DNA from: Palsa-459 sp035937595
Lineage (GTDB): Bacteria > Actinomycetota > Acidimicrobiia > Acidimicrobiales > RAAP-2
Assembly (NCBI GenBank): GCA_035937595.1
Contig: DASZHS010000030.1
Coordinates: 1-14,493 of the forward strand
Reading direction: 5' to 3'
DNA: 14,493 bases
Under the pieces are notes generated by a model. That model searched no databases. It was not told where the DNA came from and was given only the letters and a program-made list of their open reading frames with translations. Position 1 is the stretch's first letter. Each line of letters opens with the position of its first letter. The translations under genes were made by a program, and so were the position numbers. Positions 1-6,902 of this stretch are shown here, piece after piece.

Positions 1-2
1 TG

Positions 3-1286
3 GCCACCACCGAGGACCGGCGATGGGAGTCGGGTCAGTGCTCGGGCACGATGTACTGCGGCGACCACGACCACTACGACTTCCTGAACGCCGCGTTCGC
101 GCGCTTCTCGCACGTGAACGCGCTCCAGCGCGACATGTGCCCGAGCTCGACGAAGTTCGAGGCCGAGATCATCGCGATGACGCTCGACCTGCTGGGCGCC
201 GGCCACCTGGCGACGTCCCCGGCCGGGCTGGTCACCTCGGGCGGCACGGGCTCGATCACCCACGCGGTCCTCGCCTACCGCGAGGCCAACGCCGAGCGGA
301 CGGCGCGTCCCAACATGATCAAGCCCGAGACGGCGCACCCCGCGTTCCTCAAGGCGGGCCACCTGCTGGGCGTCGAGATGCGCGTGGCCCCCGTCGACCC
401 CGTCACGACCCAGGTGGACCTCGACTGGGTGGCCGACCACGTCGACGGCGACACGGTGGCGGTGGTCGGCTCGGCGTGCAACTACGGGTACGGCACCATC
501 GACCCGATCGCCGAGCTGGGCGAGCTGGCCGTGGAGCGGGGCGTCGGGCTGCACGTCGACGGCTGCCTCGGCGGGTTCCTGCTGCCGTTCGGCAAGGAGC
601 TCGGCTACGACATCGCCGACTTCGACTTCGCCGTGCCCGGCGTGACCACCATCTCGGCGGACACCCACAAGTACGGCTACGCGCTCAAGGGCACGAGCGT
701 CCTGTGCTTCGCCGACCGGTCGCTGCGCAACGCCCAGTACTTCTTCCAGACGGACTGGTCCGGCGGCAAGTACTGCTCGCCGGGGATGGACGGCTCGCGC
801 TCGGGCGGGCTGCTGGCTTCGACCTGGGCGGCCATGGTCAGCCTGGGGCGCGCCGGCTACCGCCGCTACGCCGCGGCGATCTTCGAGACCTCGGCCGCGA
901 TGCAGACCGCGGTGGTCGCGCACCCCTCGCTGCGGATCCTCGGGCACCCGAGCTTCCTCTTCTCGTTCACCGCCGACGACTTCGACGTCTACTTGGTGAA
1001 CGACTTCCTGCGGACCAGAGGGTGGCGGCTCAACGGCCAGCAGTACCCGAACGCGATCCACATGGACGTGACGCGCCCCCAGACCCAGCCCGGCGTCGTC
1101 GAGCGCTGGGCCGCGGACCTCGCCGAGGCGGTGGCCTACGCCGAGGCCCACGCCGACGAGCCCGCCAAGTCGTCGGCGATCTACGGCGGTGTCGCCGGCG
1201 GGATGACGAACGAGGCCGACGCGTTCATCCGCGCGGTCATGGCCGACATGCTCGACCAGCAGAGCGGGATCCCACTTGCACGCTGA
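3..1286 (+). CDS. PLP-dependent lyase/decarboxylase, sphingosine-1-phosphate-lyase-like (5' end outside window)
   Basis: This is the C-terminal roughly 427 residues of a group II PLP-dependent decarboxylase-fold enzyme closest to sphinganine/sphingosine-1-phosphate lyase, which cleaves a phosphorylated long-chain amino alcohol into an aldehyde and phosphoethanolamine. The frame is open to the left edge. The residues before the first ATG (position 51) continue the family pattern (ESGQCSGTMYCGD matches the SG-x-x-Y-x-G-D motif of S1P lyases), so ATG 51 is internal and the true start lies outside the window. SADTHKYGYALKG carries the Schiff-base lysine (codon 669-671), and HVDGCLGGF contains the cofactor-binding Asp. 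SGGTGSITHAVLAYRE is the phosphate-binding region. There is no obvious membrane anchor in the visible part, so it is probably cytoplasmic. The stop overlaps the start of the following kinase by 11 bases, implying one operon. The substrate is not known; a short-chain phospho-amino-alcohol is as likely as a sphingoid base. Confidence 0.9.
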   Translation, partial: ATTEDRRWESGQCSGTMYCGDHDHYDFLNAAFARFSHVNALQRDMCPSSTKFEAEIIAMTLDLLGAGHLATSPAGLVTSGGTGSITHAVLAYREANAERTARPNMIKPETAHPAFLKAGHLLGVEMRVAPVDPVTTQVDLDWVADHVDGDTVAVVGSACNYGYGTIDPIAELGELAVERGVGLHVDGCLGGFLLPFGKELGYDIADFDFAVPGVTTISADTHKYGYALKGTSVLCFADRSLRNAQYFFQTDWSGGKYCSPGMDGSRSGGLLASTWAAMVSLGRAGYRRYAAAIFETSAAMQTAVVAHPSLRILGHPSFLFSFTADDFDVYLVNDFLRTRGWRLNGQQYPNAIHMDVTRPQTQPGVVERWAADLAEAVAYAEAHADEPAKSSAIYGGVAGGMTNEADAFIRAVMADMLDQQSGIPLAR

Positions 1287-2829
1287 GCGGTCGGGGGACG
1301 TCTGCCTCGCCGTCGACCTCGGCACGGGCGGGCCGAAGGTCGGCCTCATCGGGCTCGACGGGACCGCCTACGCCCAGGAGCTGCACGCGGTGCGGTCCAC
1401 GTTCGGCCCGCACGGCCTCGCGCACCAGGACCCTCTCGAGTGGTGGGACGTCGTGCTCGGTGCGGCGACCCGGCTCCTCGAAGCGGACCCCGGGCGCCGG
1501 GCGCGCGTCGTCGCCGTCGCCATCACGGGGCAGTGGGCCTCGACGGTGCCGGTCGACGCGAACGGGACGCCGACGGGCCCCTGCATCACCTGGCAGGACA
1601 TGACCGGTGGGCGCTACGTGCGGGCGCGCATCGGCGGGCGCGTCTCTGGCTACCGCGGCCGCGACGTCCTGCGCTGGGTGCGGCGCACGGCCGGCGCGCC
1701 GTCGCTGAGCGGCGCGGACCCGGTCGGCCACATGCTGGCCTTCGCCGCCGAGCACCCCGACGCGGCCGCCGCGACGCGGTGGTTCCTCGAGCCGGTCGAC
1801 TACCTGACCATGCGGTTCTGCGGCGAGGCGACGGCGAGCCACGCGTCGATGCAGGGGGCGTGGCTGACCGACAACCGGCACCTCGAGCGGCTCGCGTACG
1901 ACCCGGACCTGCTCGGTGCCCTCGGGCTGAGCGCCGAGAAGCTCCCGCCGCTGCGCCCCATCGGCTCGGTCGTGGGCACGGTGACCACGGGCCTCGCGAG
2001 CGCGCTCGGCATCGCGGCCGACACCGTCGTGCTCACCGGGCTCCCCGACCTCCAGGCCGCCGCACTCGGCGCGGGCGCGACCTCGCGGTACGCCACGCAC
2101 CTCGCCCTGTCCACCACCTCGTGGATCAGCTGCCCGGTCCCGAAGAAGAAGACGGACATCTCTCACTCGATCGCGACCGTGCCCGGCCTCACCAACGACT
2201 CGTACCTGGTCGTCAACAACCAGGACACGGGGGCCAAGGCGCTCGAGTGGTTCCGCGGCGTGCTCGCCGCGGCGGGGCCGTCCCTCTCCTACGACGAGCT
2301 GACCGCCCTCGCGGGCACCGCGCCGTGCGGGGCCGACGGGGTGCTGTTCATGCCCTGGCTGGCGGGGGAGCGCTCGCCGGTCGCCGACCGCCGGGCGAGG
2401 GGCGGGTTCGCGAACGTCGCGCTCGCGAGCGGCACCGCGAGCCTCGTCCGCGCCGTGCTCGAGGGGGTGGCCGCGAACAGCGCGTGGCTGTTCGGGCACG
2501 TCGAGCGGTTCTGCGGCCGGCGACTCTCGCCGATCCGGGTCGTCGGCGGCGGCGCGCGGTCGCCGCTGTGGTGCCAGATCTTCGCCGACGCCCTCGACCG
2601 TCCCGTCGAGCAGGTGCCCGAGCCGATGTTCGCCCAGCTGCGCGGCATGGCGGCCCTGGCGTCGGTCGCGCTTGGCCACCAGACGCTCGGCGACGTCGAG
2701 GCCAACCGCGCCCGGGGCGTCGTCTTCGAGCCCGACGCCGAGGGGGCGGCGGCGATGGCGACCGTGACGAGGGAGCTGATCACGCTCTACCGCGACAACA
2801 AGCCGCGCTCTCGGCGGCTCAACCCGTAG
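1276..2829 (+). CDS. FGGY-family carbohydrate kinase (xylulokinase-like)
   Basis: A 517-residue ATP-dependent sugar or polyol kinase of the FGGY family, close to the usual length of about 500. The N-terminal FGGY domain opens with VDLGTGGPKVGL (residues 13-24), the ATPase-fold phosphate-1 loop. TGQWAS lies near residue 86. GLPDLQAAALGAG places the expected catalytic Asp at residue 258 (xylulokinase has GGGDN here). The C-terminal domain has PWLAGERSPVAD and the adenosine motif GGGARSPLWCQIFADAL from about residue 424. The start is a TTG at 1276, 11 bases inside the upstream lyase gene; no ATG or GTG precedes the conserved N-terminus, so TTG with translational coupling is the best choice. The substrate cannot be told from sequence. 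Pairing with an S1P-lyase-like enzyme suggests it may make the phosphorylated substrate that the lyase cleaves (inference). Confidence 0.92.
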   Translation: MHAERSGDVCLAVDLGTGGPKVGLIGLDGTAYAQELHAVRSTFGPHGLAHQDPLEWWDVVLGAATRLLEADPGRRARVVAVAITGQWASTVPVDANGTPTGPCITWQDMTGGRYVRARIGGRVSGYRGRDVLRWVRRTAGAPSLSGADPVGHMLAFAAEHPDAAAATRWFLEPVDYLTMRFCGEATASHASMQGAWLTDNRHLERLAYDPDLLGALGLSAEKLPPLRPIGSVVGTVTTGLASALGIAADTVVLTGLPDLQAAALGAGATSRYATHLALSTTSWISCPVPKKKTDISHSIATVPGLTNDSYLVVNNQDTGAKALEWFRGVLAAAGPSLSYDELTALAGTAPCGADGVLFMPWLAGERSPVADRRARGGFANVALASGTASLVRAVLEGVAANSAWLFGHVERFCGRRLSPIRVVGGGARSPLWCQIFADALDRPVEQVPEPMFAQLRGMAALASVALGHQTLGDVEANRARGVVFEPDAEGAAAMATVTRELITLYRDNKPRSRRLNP

Positions 2830-2845
2830 TCGTCGGGGATCGCCA

Positions 2846-2861
2846 CGTCGCCACGGCGACG
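2846..2861 (+). terminator. Small GC hairpin between kinase and amidase
   Basis: CGTCGCCACGGCGACG is self-complementary (six pairs around a CACG loop) and begins 17 bases after the kinase stop codon. No T-tract follows. It may be a weak terminator or a processing/stability element separating the kinase from the independently promoted amidase. Confidence 0.3.
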
Positions 2862-2877
2862 CCGCGCGGGTGCTCAG

Positions 2878-2883
2878 TAGTGT
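2878..2883 (+). promoter_or_regulatory. Candidate -10 box TAGTGT for a leaderless amidase mRNA
   Basis: TAGTGT fits the actinobacterial TAnnnT -10 pattern. Its last T is 8 bases before the GTG at 2892, so transcription would begin at or next to the start codon. The region lacks a Shine-Dalgarno sequence, which agrees with leaderless translation. Confidence 0.45.
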
Positions 2884-2891
2884 CTCGACAC

Positions 2892-4298
2892 GTGACGATC
2901 CCGCCCTGGCAGGGTGACGCCTGCTCGCTGGTCGACGCCTTCCGCGCGGGCACGCTGAGCCCCACCGAGGCCGTGGGCGCGAGCCTCGAGGCCATCGAGG
3001 CGTCGGACCTCAACGCCTTCTCGCACCTCGACGGCGACGCGGCGCTCGCCACGGCGTCGACGGCCGACGTGGCGCTCCCCTTCGGCGGCGTCCCGGTGGC
3101 GATCAAGGAGCTCGAGGACGTGGCGGGCTGGCCGGCCACGCAGGCCTCCTTGGTGTTCCGTGACGAGGTCGCGGGCGCGGACAGCACCCAGGTCGGCCGC
3201 CTCCGAGCCGCGGGGGCGATCCTGGTCGGCCAGACCACCGCCTCGGAGTTCGGCGGGATCAACTGCACGCACACCAAGCTCCACGGCACGACGCACAACC
3301 CCTGGCAGCACGACCGCACGCCGGGCGGCTCGTCGGGAGGCTCGGCGGCCGCGGTCGCGGGCGGCCTCGTCCCGATCGCCTCGGGGGGCGACGGCGGGGG
3401 CTCGCTGCGGATCCCGGCCGGCTTCACGGGGCTCTTCGCCCTCAAGTCCACGTTCGGGAGGATCCCGAAGGGCCCGCACGCCCATCAGCCGCCGCTGACC
3501 GTCGTGGTCGGCTGCGTGTCGCGGTCGGTGCGCGACACCGCGCGCTGGTTCGACGTGTGCAACGGGTTCGACCAACGCGACACCCTGAGCCTCCCCCGGG
3601 TCGAGGGGTGGGAGCGGGGCCTCGACACCTTCGACCTGGCGGGGAGGCGCGCGCTCCTTCGGATCGACCTCGGCACCGCGGTGGTCGAGCCGCGCCAGGT
3701 CGACCTGCTGACGATGCGGGCAGAGGCGCTCATCGACGTCGCGAAGCTGCAGCGGGTGGACGTGGCGGTCCAGCTCCCGAGGGTGCGGGGCGAGTGGGCG
3801 CTCGCCAACACGGTGGGTCTCTTCGGCACCCTCGGTGACCGGTACCCGTCGTGCCACGACGAGCTCACGCGGGAGATCCGGGCGGGCCTGAAGTCAGCCC
3901 TTCGGAGCCTCACGATCGAGAAGGCCGGCGCCGCCGAGATGTTCCGCATCACCTACAACGAGGCGATGGCCGACCTGTTCGACGAGGTGGACTTCGTCTT
4001 CTGTGCGACGAACCCCGACGTCGCGTTCGCCGCCGAGGGGCCGATGCCGACGACGGTCGGCGACGTCGATCTGGTCGAGACGCACGGTCGGGGCGCCGCG
4101 CTCGGCAACAACGGTGCGCTCACGATCCCCGCGAACCTCACCGGCAACCCAGCGATCTCGGTTCCCGTCGGACTAGTCGACGGGCTGCCGGTGGGCCTGC
4201 AAGTGATCGGCCGGCACCACGAAGAGCAGCTGCTGCTCGACCTCGCGCGGGTCGCGGAGCGCGAGTTCCCCTGGCCCACGGTCGCGCCGTCGTCCTGA
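2892..4298 (+). CDS. Amidase-signature-family hydrolase
   Basis: A 468-residue amidase signature (AS) enzyme, which hydrolyses a carboxamide bond using a Ser-cisSer-Lys triad; relatives include GatA, fatty-acid amide hydrolase and aryl-acylamidases. The triad is visible: Lys72 in GGVPVAIKELED, cis-Ser147 in TPGGSSGGSAAA and nucleophile Ser171 in GGDGGGSLRIPAG. The 24-residue spacing between the two serines equals that in FAAH. The usual AIKD motif is AIKE here, and GTDTGGS is GGDGGGS. The C-terminal part (NLTGNPAISVPVG, LPVGLQVIG) is typical of the family. I chose GTG 2892; an in-frame GTG at 2880 overlaps the -10 box and is less likely. There is no signal peptide, so it should be cytoplasmic. 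The same frame is open far upstream through the kinase gene, but that is a high-GC artefact. It could act on an N-acylated amino alcohol handled by the kinase and lyase (inference). Confidence 0.92.
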   Translation: MTIPPWQGDACSLVDAFRAGTLSPTEAVGASLEAIEASDLNAFSHLDGDAALATASTADVALPFGGVPVAIKELEDVAGWPATQASLVFRDEVAGADSTQVGRLRAAGAILVGQTTASEFGGINCTHTKLHGTTHNPWQHDRTPGGSSGGSAAAVAGGLVPIASGGDGGGSLRIPAGFTGLFALKSTFGRIPKGPHAHQPPLTVVVGCVSRSVRDTARWFDVCNGFDQRDTLSLPRVEGWERGLDTFDLAGRRALLRIDLGTAVVEPRQVDLLTMRAEALIDVAKLQRVDVAVQLPRVRGEWALANTVGLFGTLGDRYPSCHDELTREIRAGLKSALRSLTIEKAGAAEMFRITYNEAMADLFDEVDFVFCATNPDVAFAAEGPMPTTVGDVDLVETHGRGAALGNNGALTIPANLTGNPAISVPVGLVDGLPVGLQVIGRHHEEQLLLDLARVAEREFPWPTVAPSS

Positions 4299-4365
4299 GA
4301 CCTGGTCGGTGCGGGACGGTGGGCTCGCGCGACGCGCGTGCTTCCGTCACTTTGGACGCGTCCCC

Positions 4366-4371
4366 TAGGAT
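4366..4371 (+). promoter_or_regulatory. Candidate -10 box TAGGAT of the transporter leader
   Basis: TAGGAT lies 68 bases after the amidase stop and would start transcription around 4378. That gives a leader of about 385 bases before the transporter start at 4763. An identical hexamer lies at the expected place for the minus-strand beta-propeller gene (9417-9412). There is no convincing -35 box; TTCCGT at 4342-4347 is a weak candidate. Confidence 0.55.
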
Positions 4372-4414
4372 GCACGAGCCATGTAGCGGACGGACGCGAA
4401 TCGAGGTGAACCGC

Positions 4415-4486
4415 ATGGATGCCGACCCTCCCAGTACCAGCCGTTCACCGAGTCGCACTCGACGCCTGGTGCCCGCCGGCTCCTGA
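4415..4486 (+). CDS. Short leader peptide, candidate MgtL-like Mg2+ sensor (23 aa)
   Basis: An ATG preceded by GAGGTGA (4403-4409), five bases upstream, opens a 23-codon ORF. The peptide starts MDADPP and continues with a Ser/Arg/Pro-rich part containing RTRRLVP. This layout, an acidic/proline N-terminus followed by an arginine cluster, resembles the enterobacterial MgtL leader peptide (MEPDPTPLP then RRR). There, acidic/proline codons destabilise the ribosome when Mg2+ is low and so switch on the downstream Mg2+ transporter gene. The stop codon TGA (4484-4486) lies inside a strong hairpin. The downstream gene is an Nramp-related transporter whose binding site looks Mg2+-type. The resemblance is short and there is no direct evidence of translation; it could be a chance ORF in GC-rich DNA. 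Confidence 0.45.
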   Translation: MDADPPSTSRSPSRTRRLVPAGS

Positions 4487-4493
4487 GCCGGCG
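4474..4493 (+). promoter_or_regulatory. Hairpin spanning the leader-peptide stop codon
   Basis: CGCCGGCTC and GAGCCGGCG are perfect 9-base inverted arms separated by CT; folded as RNA this gives at least seven GC-rich pairs closing a six-base loop (TCCTGA). The leader ORF's TGA stop falls in the loop and right arm, so a ribosome that finishes the ORF would melt the hairpin while one that drops off early would not. No T-run follows, so it is not a canonical intrinsic terminator. Confidence 0.5.
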
Positions 4494-4631
4494 TGGAGGG
4501 CCGCCACCGCGCGGGCCAGAGGACCAGGAGTGCGCGAACACCCGCGGCGCTGATCGCGTCCGCCGTGCCCCGTGCCGGTCGGCGCCCCGCCCGCCCGACC
4601 CGCCCACCACCGCTTTCCACCTGGAGGACAC

Positions 4632-4766
4632 ATGGACCTCGCACCGAGAGGACGCCGCACGTCGCCGCGGCGCCGCGCGGACGTCCACGCCCGTGCGCCC
4701 CGCTGGTGGGCGAGCCCGTCGCTCCAGGTGGTGCGCCCGCCGCTGTGCTGGATGTGCCGGCGATGA
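4632..4766 (+). CDS. Second short upstream ORF, coupled to the transporter (44 aa)
   Basis: ATG 4632 is preceded by one of the best Shine-Dalgarno sequences in the window (CTGGAGGA, 4621-4628). The ORF encodes 44 residues rich in Arg, Pro and Trp, starting MDLAPRGRR and ending CWMCRR, with no recognised domain. Its TGA overlaps the transporter's ATG as ATGA (4763-4766). The transporter has only a poor ribosome binding site of its own, so ribosomes finishing this ORF probably reinitiate there. Its composition looks like random GC-rich coding, so the act of translation may matter more than the product. An upstream start for the transporter in its own frame (open from 4493) seems less likely because that extension is low-complexity. 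Confidence 0.45.
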   Translation: MDLAPRGRRTSPRRRADVHARAPRWWASPSLQVVRPPLCWMCRR

Positions 4767-6358
4767 CGACGGAGCGCAGCGCGGACATCCGAGGCGGGCT
4801 CGGCACGATCCACACCGGGGACGCGGTCCGCCGCGGGACGCTCGCCCGGTTCAAGATCCTGCTCGCGATCGTCGGGCCAGGGCTGATCGTGATGGTCGGC
4901 GACAACGACGCCGGGGCGTTCAGCACCTACTCGCAGGCCGGCCAGAACTACGGGACGCGGCTGCTGTGGACGCTGCTCCTGCTCATCCCCGTGCTCTACG
5001 TCAGCCAGGAGATGGTGCTGCGGCTGGGCGCGGTCTCCGGCGTCGGCCACGCCCGCCTCATCCTCGAGCGCTACGGCAAGTTCTGGGGCGCCTTCAGCGT
5101 CATCAACCTGTTCGTCCTGAACGGCCTGACCATCGTCACCGAGTTCATCGGGATCACGCTCGCGACCGGCTACCTCGGGCTGCCGAAGGTCCCGTCGGTC
5201 ATCCTCGCGGTGGTCATCGTGATCGGCGCGGTGAGCACCGGCAGCTTCCGCCGCTTCGAGCGGGTCTGCCTCGTCCTCGTGGCCGGCTCGCTCGTGCTGA
5301 TCCCCATCTACCTGCTGGTGCACCCGCCGATCGGCCAGATGGTCCACGACGCGTTCGTGCCGGGATTCCCGAAGGGCGCTCAGGTCTCCACGGTGATGCT
5401 GCTCGTGATCGGGATCGTCGGCACGACGGTCGCGCCGTGGCAGCTGTTCTTCCAGCAGTCCTACATCATCGACAAGCGCATCACCACGAGGTGGATCAAC
5501 TACGAGCGCGTGGACCTGTGCCTCGGGATCGTCATCGTCGTCGTCGGCGCCGCGATGATGATGGGGTTCACCGCCGCCACGTTCGCGGGCACCCCGGAGT
5601 TCGGCCACTTCACCAACGCGGCCGGGGTCGCCCAGGGCCTCAACACCTACGTCTCCCGCGTCGCCGGCGACCTCTTCGCGATCGCCCTGCTGGACGCGAG
5701 CACCATCGGGGCCGCCGCCGTCGGGCTGGCCACCGCCTACGCGAGCGCGGACATCCTGGGCGTGAGCCACTCGCTGCACCGCTCGATCACGAGCGCGAAG
5801 GGGTTCTACCTGAGCTACGCGGGGCTCATGGTCGTCGCCGCGTCGCTCGTCCTCATCCCGGGCGTCCCGCTCGGACTCCTGACCGAGGGCGTCCAGACGC
5901 TGGCGGGGGTCCTCCTGCCGAGCGCGGTCGTCTTCCTCCTGCTCCTCTGCAACGACAAGGCGGTGCTCGGTCCCTGGGTCAACGGCACGGCGCTGAACGT
6001 GCTCACCGGCGCGATCGTGTGGATCCTGATCCTGCTCTCGCTCATCTTGACGTCGAGCGTCCTGTTCCCCGGCATCTCGAGCACCGCGATCGTGGGGATC
6101 CTCGTCGGCGGCGCCGCGGTGGGGGTGCTCGCCGGCGTGGCGCTGCTCGTCCGCCGGTGGCGCGCGACCGACCGGGCCCCTCGCGAGCGGCTCTCGCTCG
6201 CGGACAAGCAGGCGTGGCGGATGCCCGCCATCAGCCTGCTCACGAAGCCGGAGCTCTCGAGGCAGACCAAGGCCGGGCTCATCGCCATGTGGGGGTACCT
6301 CGCCGTGGCGGTGGTCCTCGTGATCGTGAAGGTGATCCTCGTGGCGGTGGGTGGGTGA
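4763..6358 (+). CDS. Nramp-related divalent metal transporter, possibly Mg2+-type
   Basis: A 531-residue integral membrane protein with about 11-13 hydrophobic segments and the Nramp (LeuT-fold) layout; it would import divalent cations across the cytoplasmic membrane. The TM1 motif that reads DPGN in MntH is DAGA (residues 49-52, in VMVGDNDAGAFSTYSQAG): the Asp is kept, the Asn ligand lost. In TM6 the MntH pattern ATVMPH is TTVAPW, so the metal-coordinating Met is Ala224 and the His is Trp. Loss of the soft Met ligand is known for Nramp-related Mg2+ transporters, so Mg2+ (or Mn2+/Mg2+) is the favoured substrate, by inference. The start at ATG 4763 gives a normal N-terminus (ADIRGGLGTI before TM1) and overlaps the stop of a 44-aa upstream ORF. 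A long leader with a candidate Mg2+-sensing peptide precedes it. Confidence 0.9.
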   Translation: MTTERSADIRGGLGTIHTGDAVRRGTLARFKILLAIVGPGLIVMVGDNDAGAFSTYSQAGQNYGTRLLWTLLLLIPVLYVSQEMVLRLGAVSGVGHARLILERYGKFWGAFSVINLFVLNGLTIVTEFIGITLATGYLGLPKVPSVILAVVIVIGAVSTGSFRRFERVCLVLVAGSLVLIPIYLLVHPPIGQMVHDAFVPGFPKGAQVSTVMLLVIGIVGTTVAPWQLFFQQSYIIDKRITTRWINYERVDLCLGIVIVVVGAAMMMGFTAATFAGTPEFGHFTNAAGVAQGLNTYVSRVAGDLFAIALLDASTIGAAAVGLATAYASADILGVSHSLHRSITSAKGFYLSYAGLMVVAASLVLIPGVPLGLLTEGVQTLAGVLLPSAVVFLLLLCNDKAVLGPWVNGTALNVLTGAIVWILILLSLILTSSVLFPGISSTAIVGILVGGAAVGVLAGVALLVRRWRATDRAPRERLSLADKQAWRMPAISLLTKPELSRQTKAGLIAMWGYLAVAVVLVIVKVILVAVGG

Positions 6359-6421
6359 GGTCGCGAACCCGTCGCAGCGGACGGCGACGGCGCGGCGGAG
6401 CGGAGCACCACGGCGCGTCCG

Positions 6422-6427
6422 TAAGGT
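6422..6427 (+). promoter_or_regulatory. Candidate -10 box TAAGGT for the Ddn-like gene
   Basis: TAAGGT matches TAnnnT and lies 52 bases before the GTG at 6480, giving a leader of about 45 bases that includes the Shine-Dalgarno sequence GGGAGG. It suggests the oxidoreductase/acetyltransferase pair is transcribed separately from the transporter. Confidence 0.45.
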
Positions 6428-6479
6428 GTGCGCGACGCGGGCCCGCGCAGCGGGGACAGACACGCACGGGAGGCGGTAC

Positions 6480-6902
6480 GTGAGCGACGCGGGTCGGGTG
6501 CAGGACTGGAACGCCGGGATCATCGAGGAGTTCCGTGCCCAGGAGGGCAAGCTCGGCGGGGGGTTCTCCGGTGCGCCCGTCCTCTTGCTGCACACCACGG
6601 GGGCGAGGTCGGGGGCCGAGCGCGTGCACCCGATGATGTACCTCGAGGACGCGGGGCACGTCTACGTCTTCGCCTCGAAGTCCGGCGCGGACACGAACCC
6701 CGACTGGTACCACAACCTCGTCGCGCACCCCGACGTCACCGTCGAGCTCGGCGCCGACACGCTCCGTGCGACGGCGGCGCCGATCAAGGGCGCCGAACGC
6801 GACCGGCTCTACGACCTGCAGAAGCAGCGGTACCCTGCCTTCGCCGAGTACGAGGCGAAGACGCGCCGCGTGATCCCCGTCGTCGAGCTCCGCAGGGGCT
6901 GA
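6480..6902 (+). CDS. Ddn-type F420-dependent nitroreductase/quinone reductase family protein
   Basis: A 140-residue protein of the deazaflavin (F420)-dependent nitroreductase family (DUF385; Mycobacterium tuberculosis Ddn is the type member). It has a split beta-barrel that binds reduced F420 and passes hydride to quinones, nitroaromatics or other acceptors. Family marks are GAPVLLLHTTGARSG (31-45), PMMYLEDAGHVYVFASK (51-67) and the diagnostic NPDWYHNLVAHPDVTVE (73-89). The start GTG 6480 has GGGAGGCGG just upstream and gives the usual family length; the frame is open further upstream (from 6351) but that extension overlaps the transporter and is arginine-rich noise. The stop TGA (6900-6902) overlaps the likely CTG start of the acetyltransferase. 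Physiological substrate unknown. Its presence implies that the organism makes F420. Confidence 0.9.
   Translation: MSDAGRVQDWNAGIIEEFRAQEGKLGGGFSGAPVLLLHTTGARSGAERVHPMMYLEDAGHVYVFASKSGADTNPDWYHNLVAHPDVTVELGADTLRATAAPIKGAERDRLYDLQKQRYPAFAEYEAKTRRVIPVVELRRG

Larger units (their letters stand above)
4372..4762 (+). promoter_or_regulatory. Long structured 5' leader of the Nramp-related transporter gene
   Basis: About 390 bases separate the probable promoter from the transporter start. The stretch contains two short ORFs with good Shine-Dalgarno sequences (4415-4486 and 4632-4766). GGTGAAC at 4405-4411, part of the first ORF's ribosome binding site, is complementary to GTTCACC at 4443-4449. A small hairpin sits at 4449-4461 and a strong one at 4474-4493. 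Bases 4494-4620 are GC-rich with no recognisable element. I compared it from memory with the yybP-ykoY (Mn2+), M-box (Mg2+) and ydaO (c-di-AMP) riboswitches and did not see their conserved cores. Control by ribosome position over the first short ORF is the simplest reading (inference). Confidence 0.5.

Noticed and set aside
1440..2891. Long N-terminal extension of the amidase frame through the whole kinase gene.
   Set aside because: The extension is arginine-rich and unlike amidases, while the overlapping kinase frame has clear FGGY motifs; the amidase fold starts near 2892.
4372..4762. A known metal or nucleotide riboswitch (yybP-ykoY, M-box, ydaO) in the transporter leader.
   Set aside because: I could not find the conserved cores of these classes by eye. 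A covariance-model search would settle it; a significant hit would replace the leader-peptide explanation.
4445..6598. A 717-codon minus-strand open frame opposite the transporter.
   Set aside because: Its product is a low-complexity His/Arg/Asp/Glu-rich sequence with no domain; it is the antisense shadow of GC-rich codons of a clearly recognised membrane protein.
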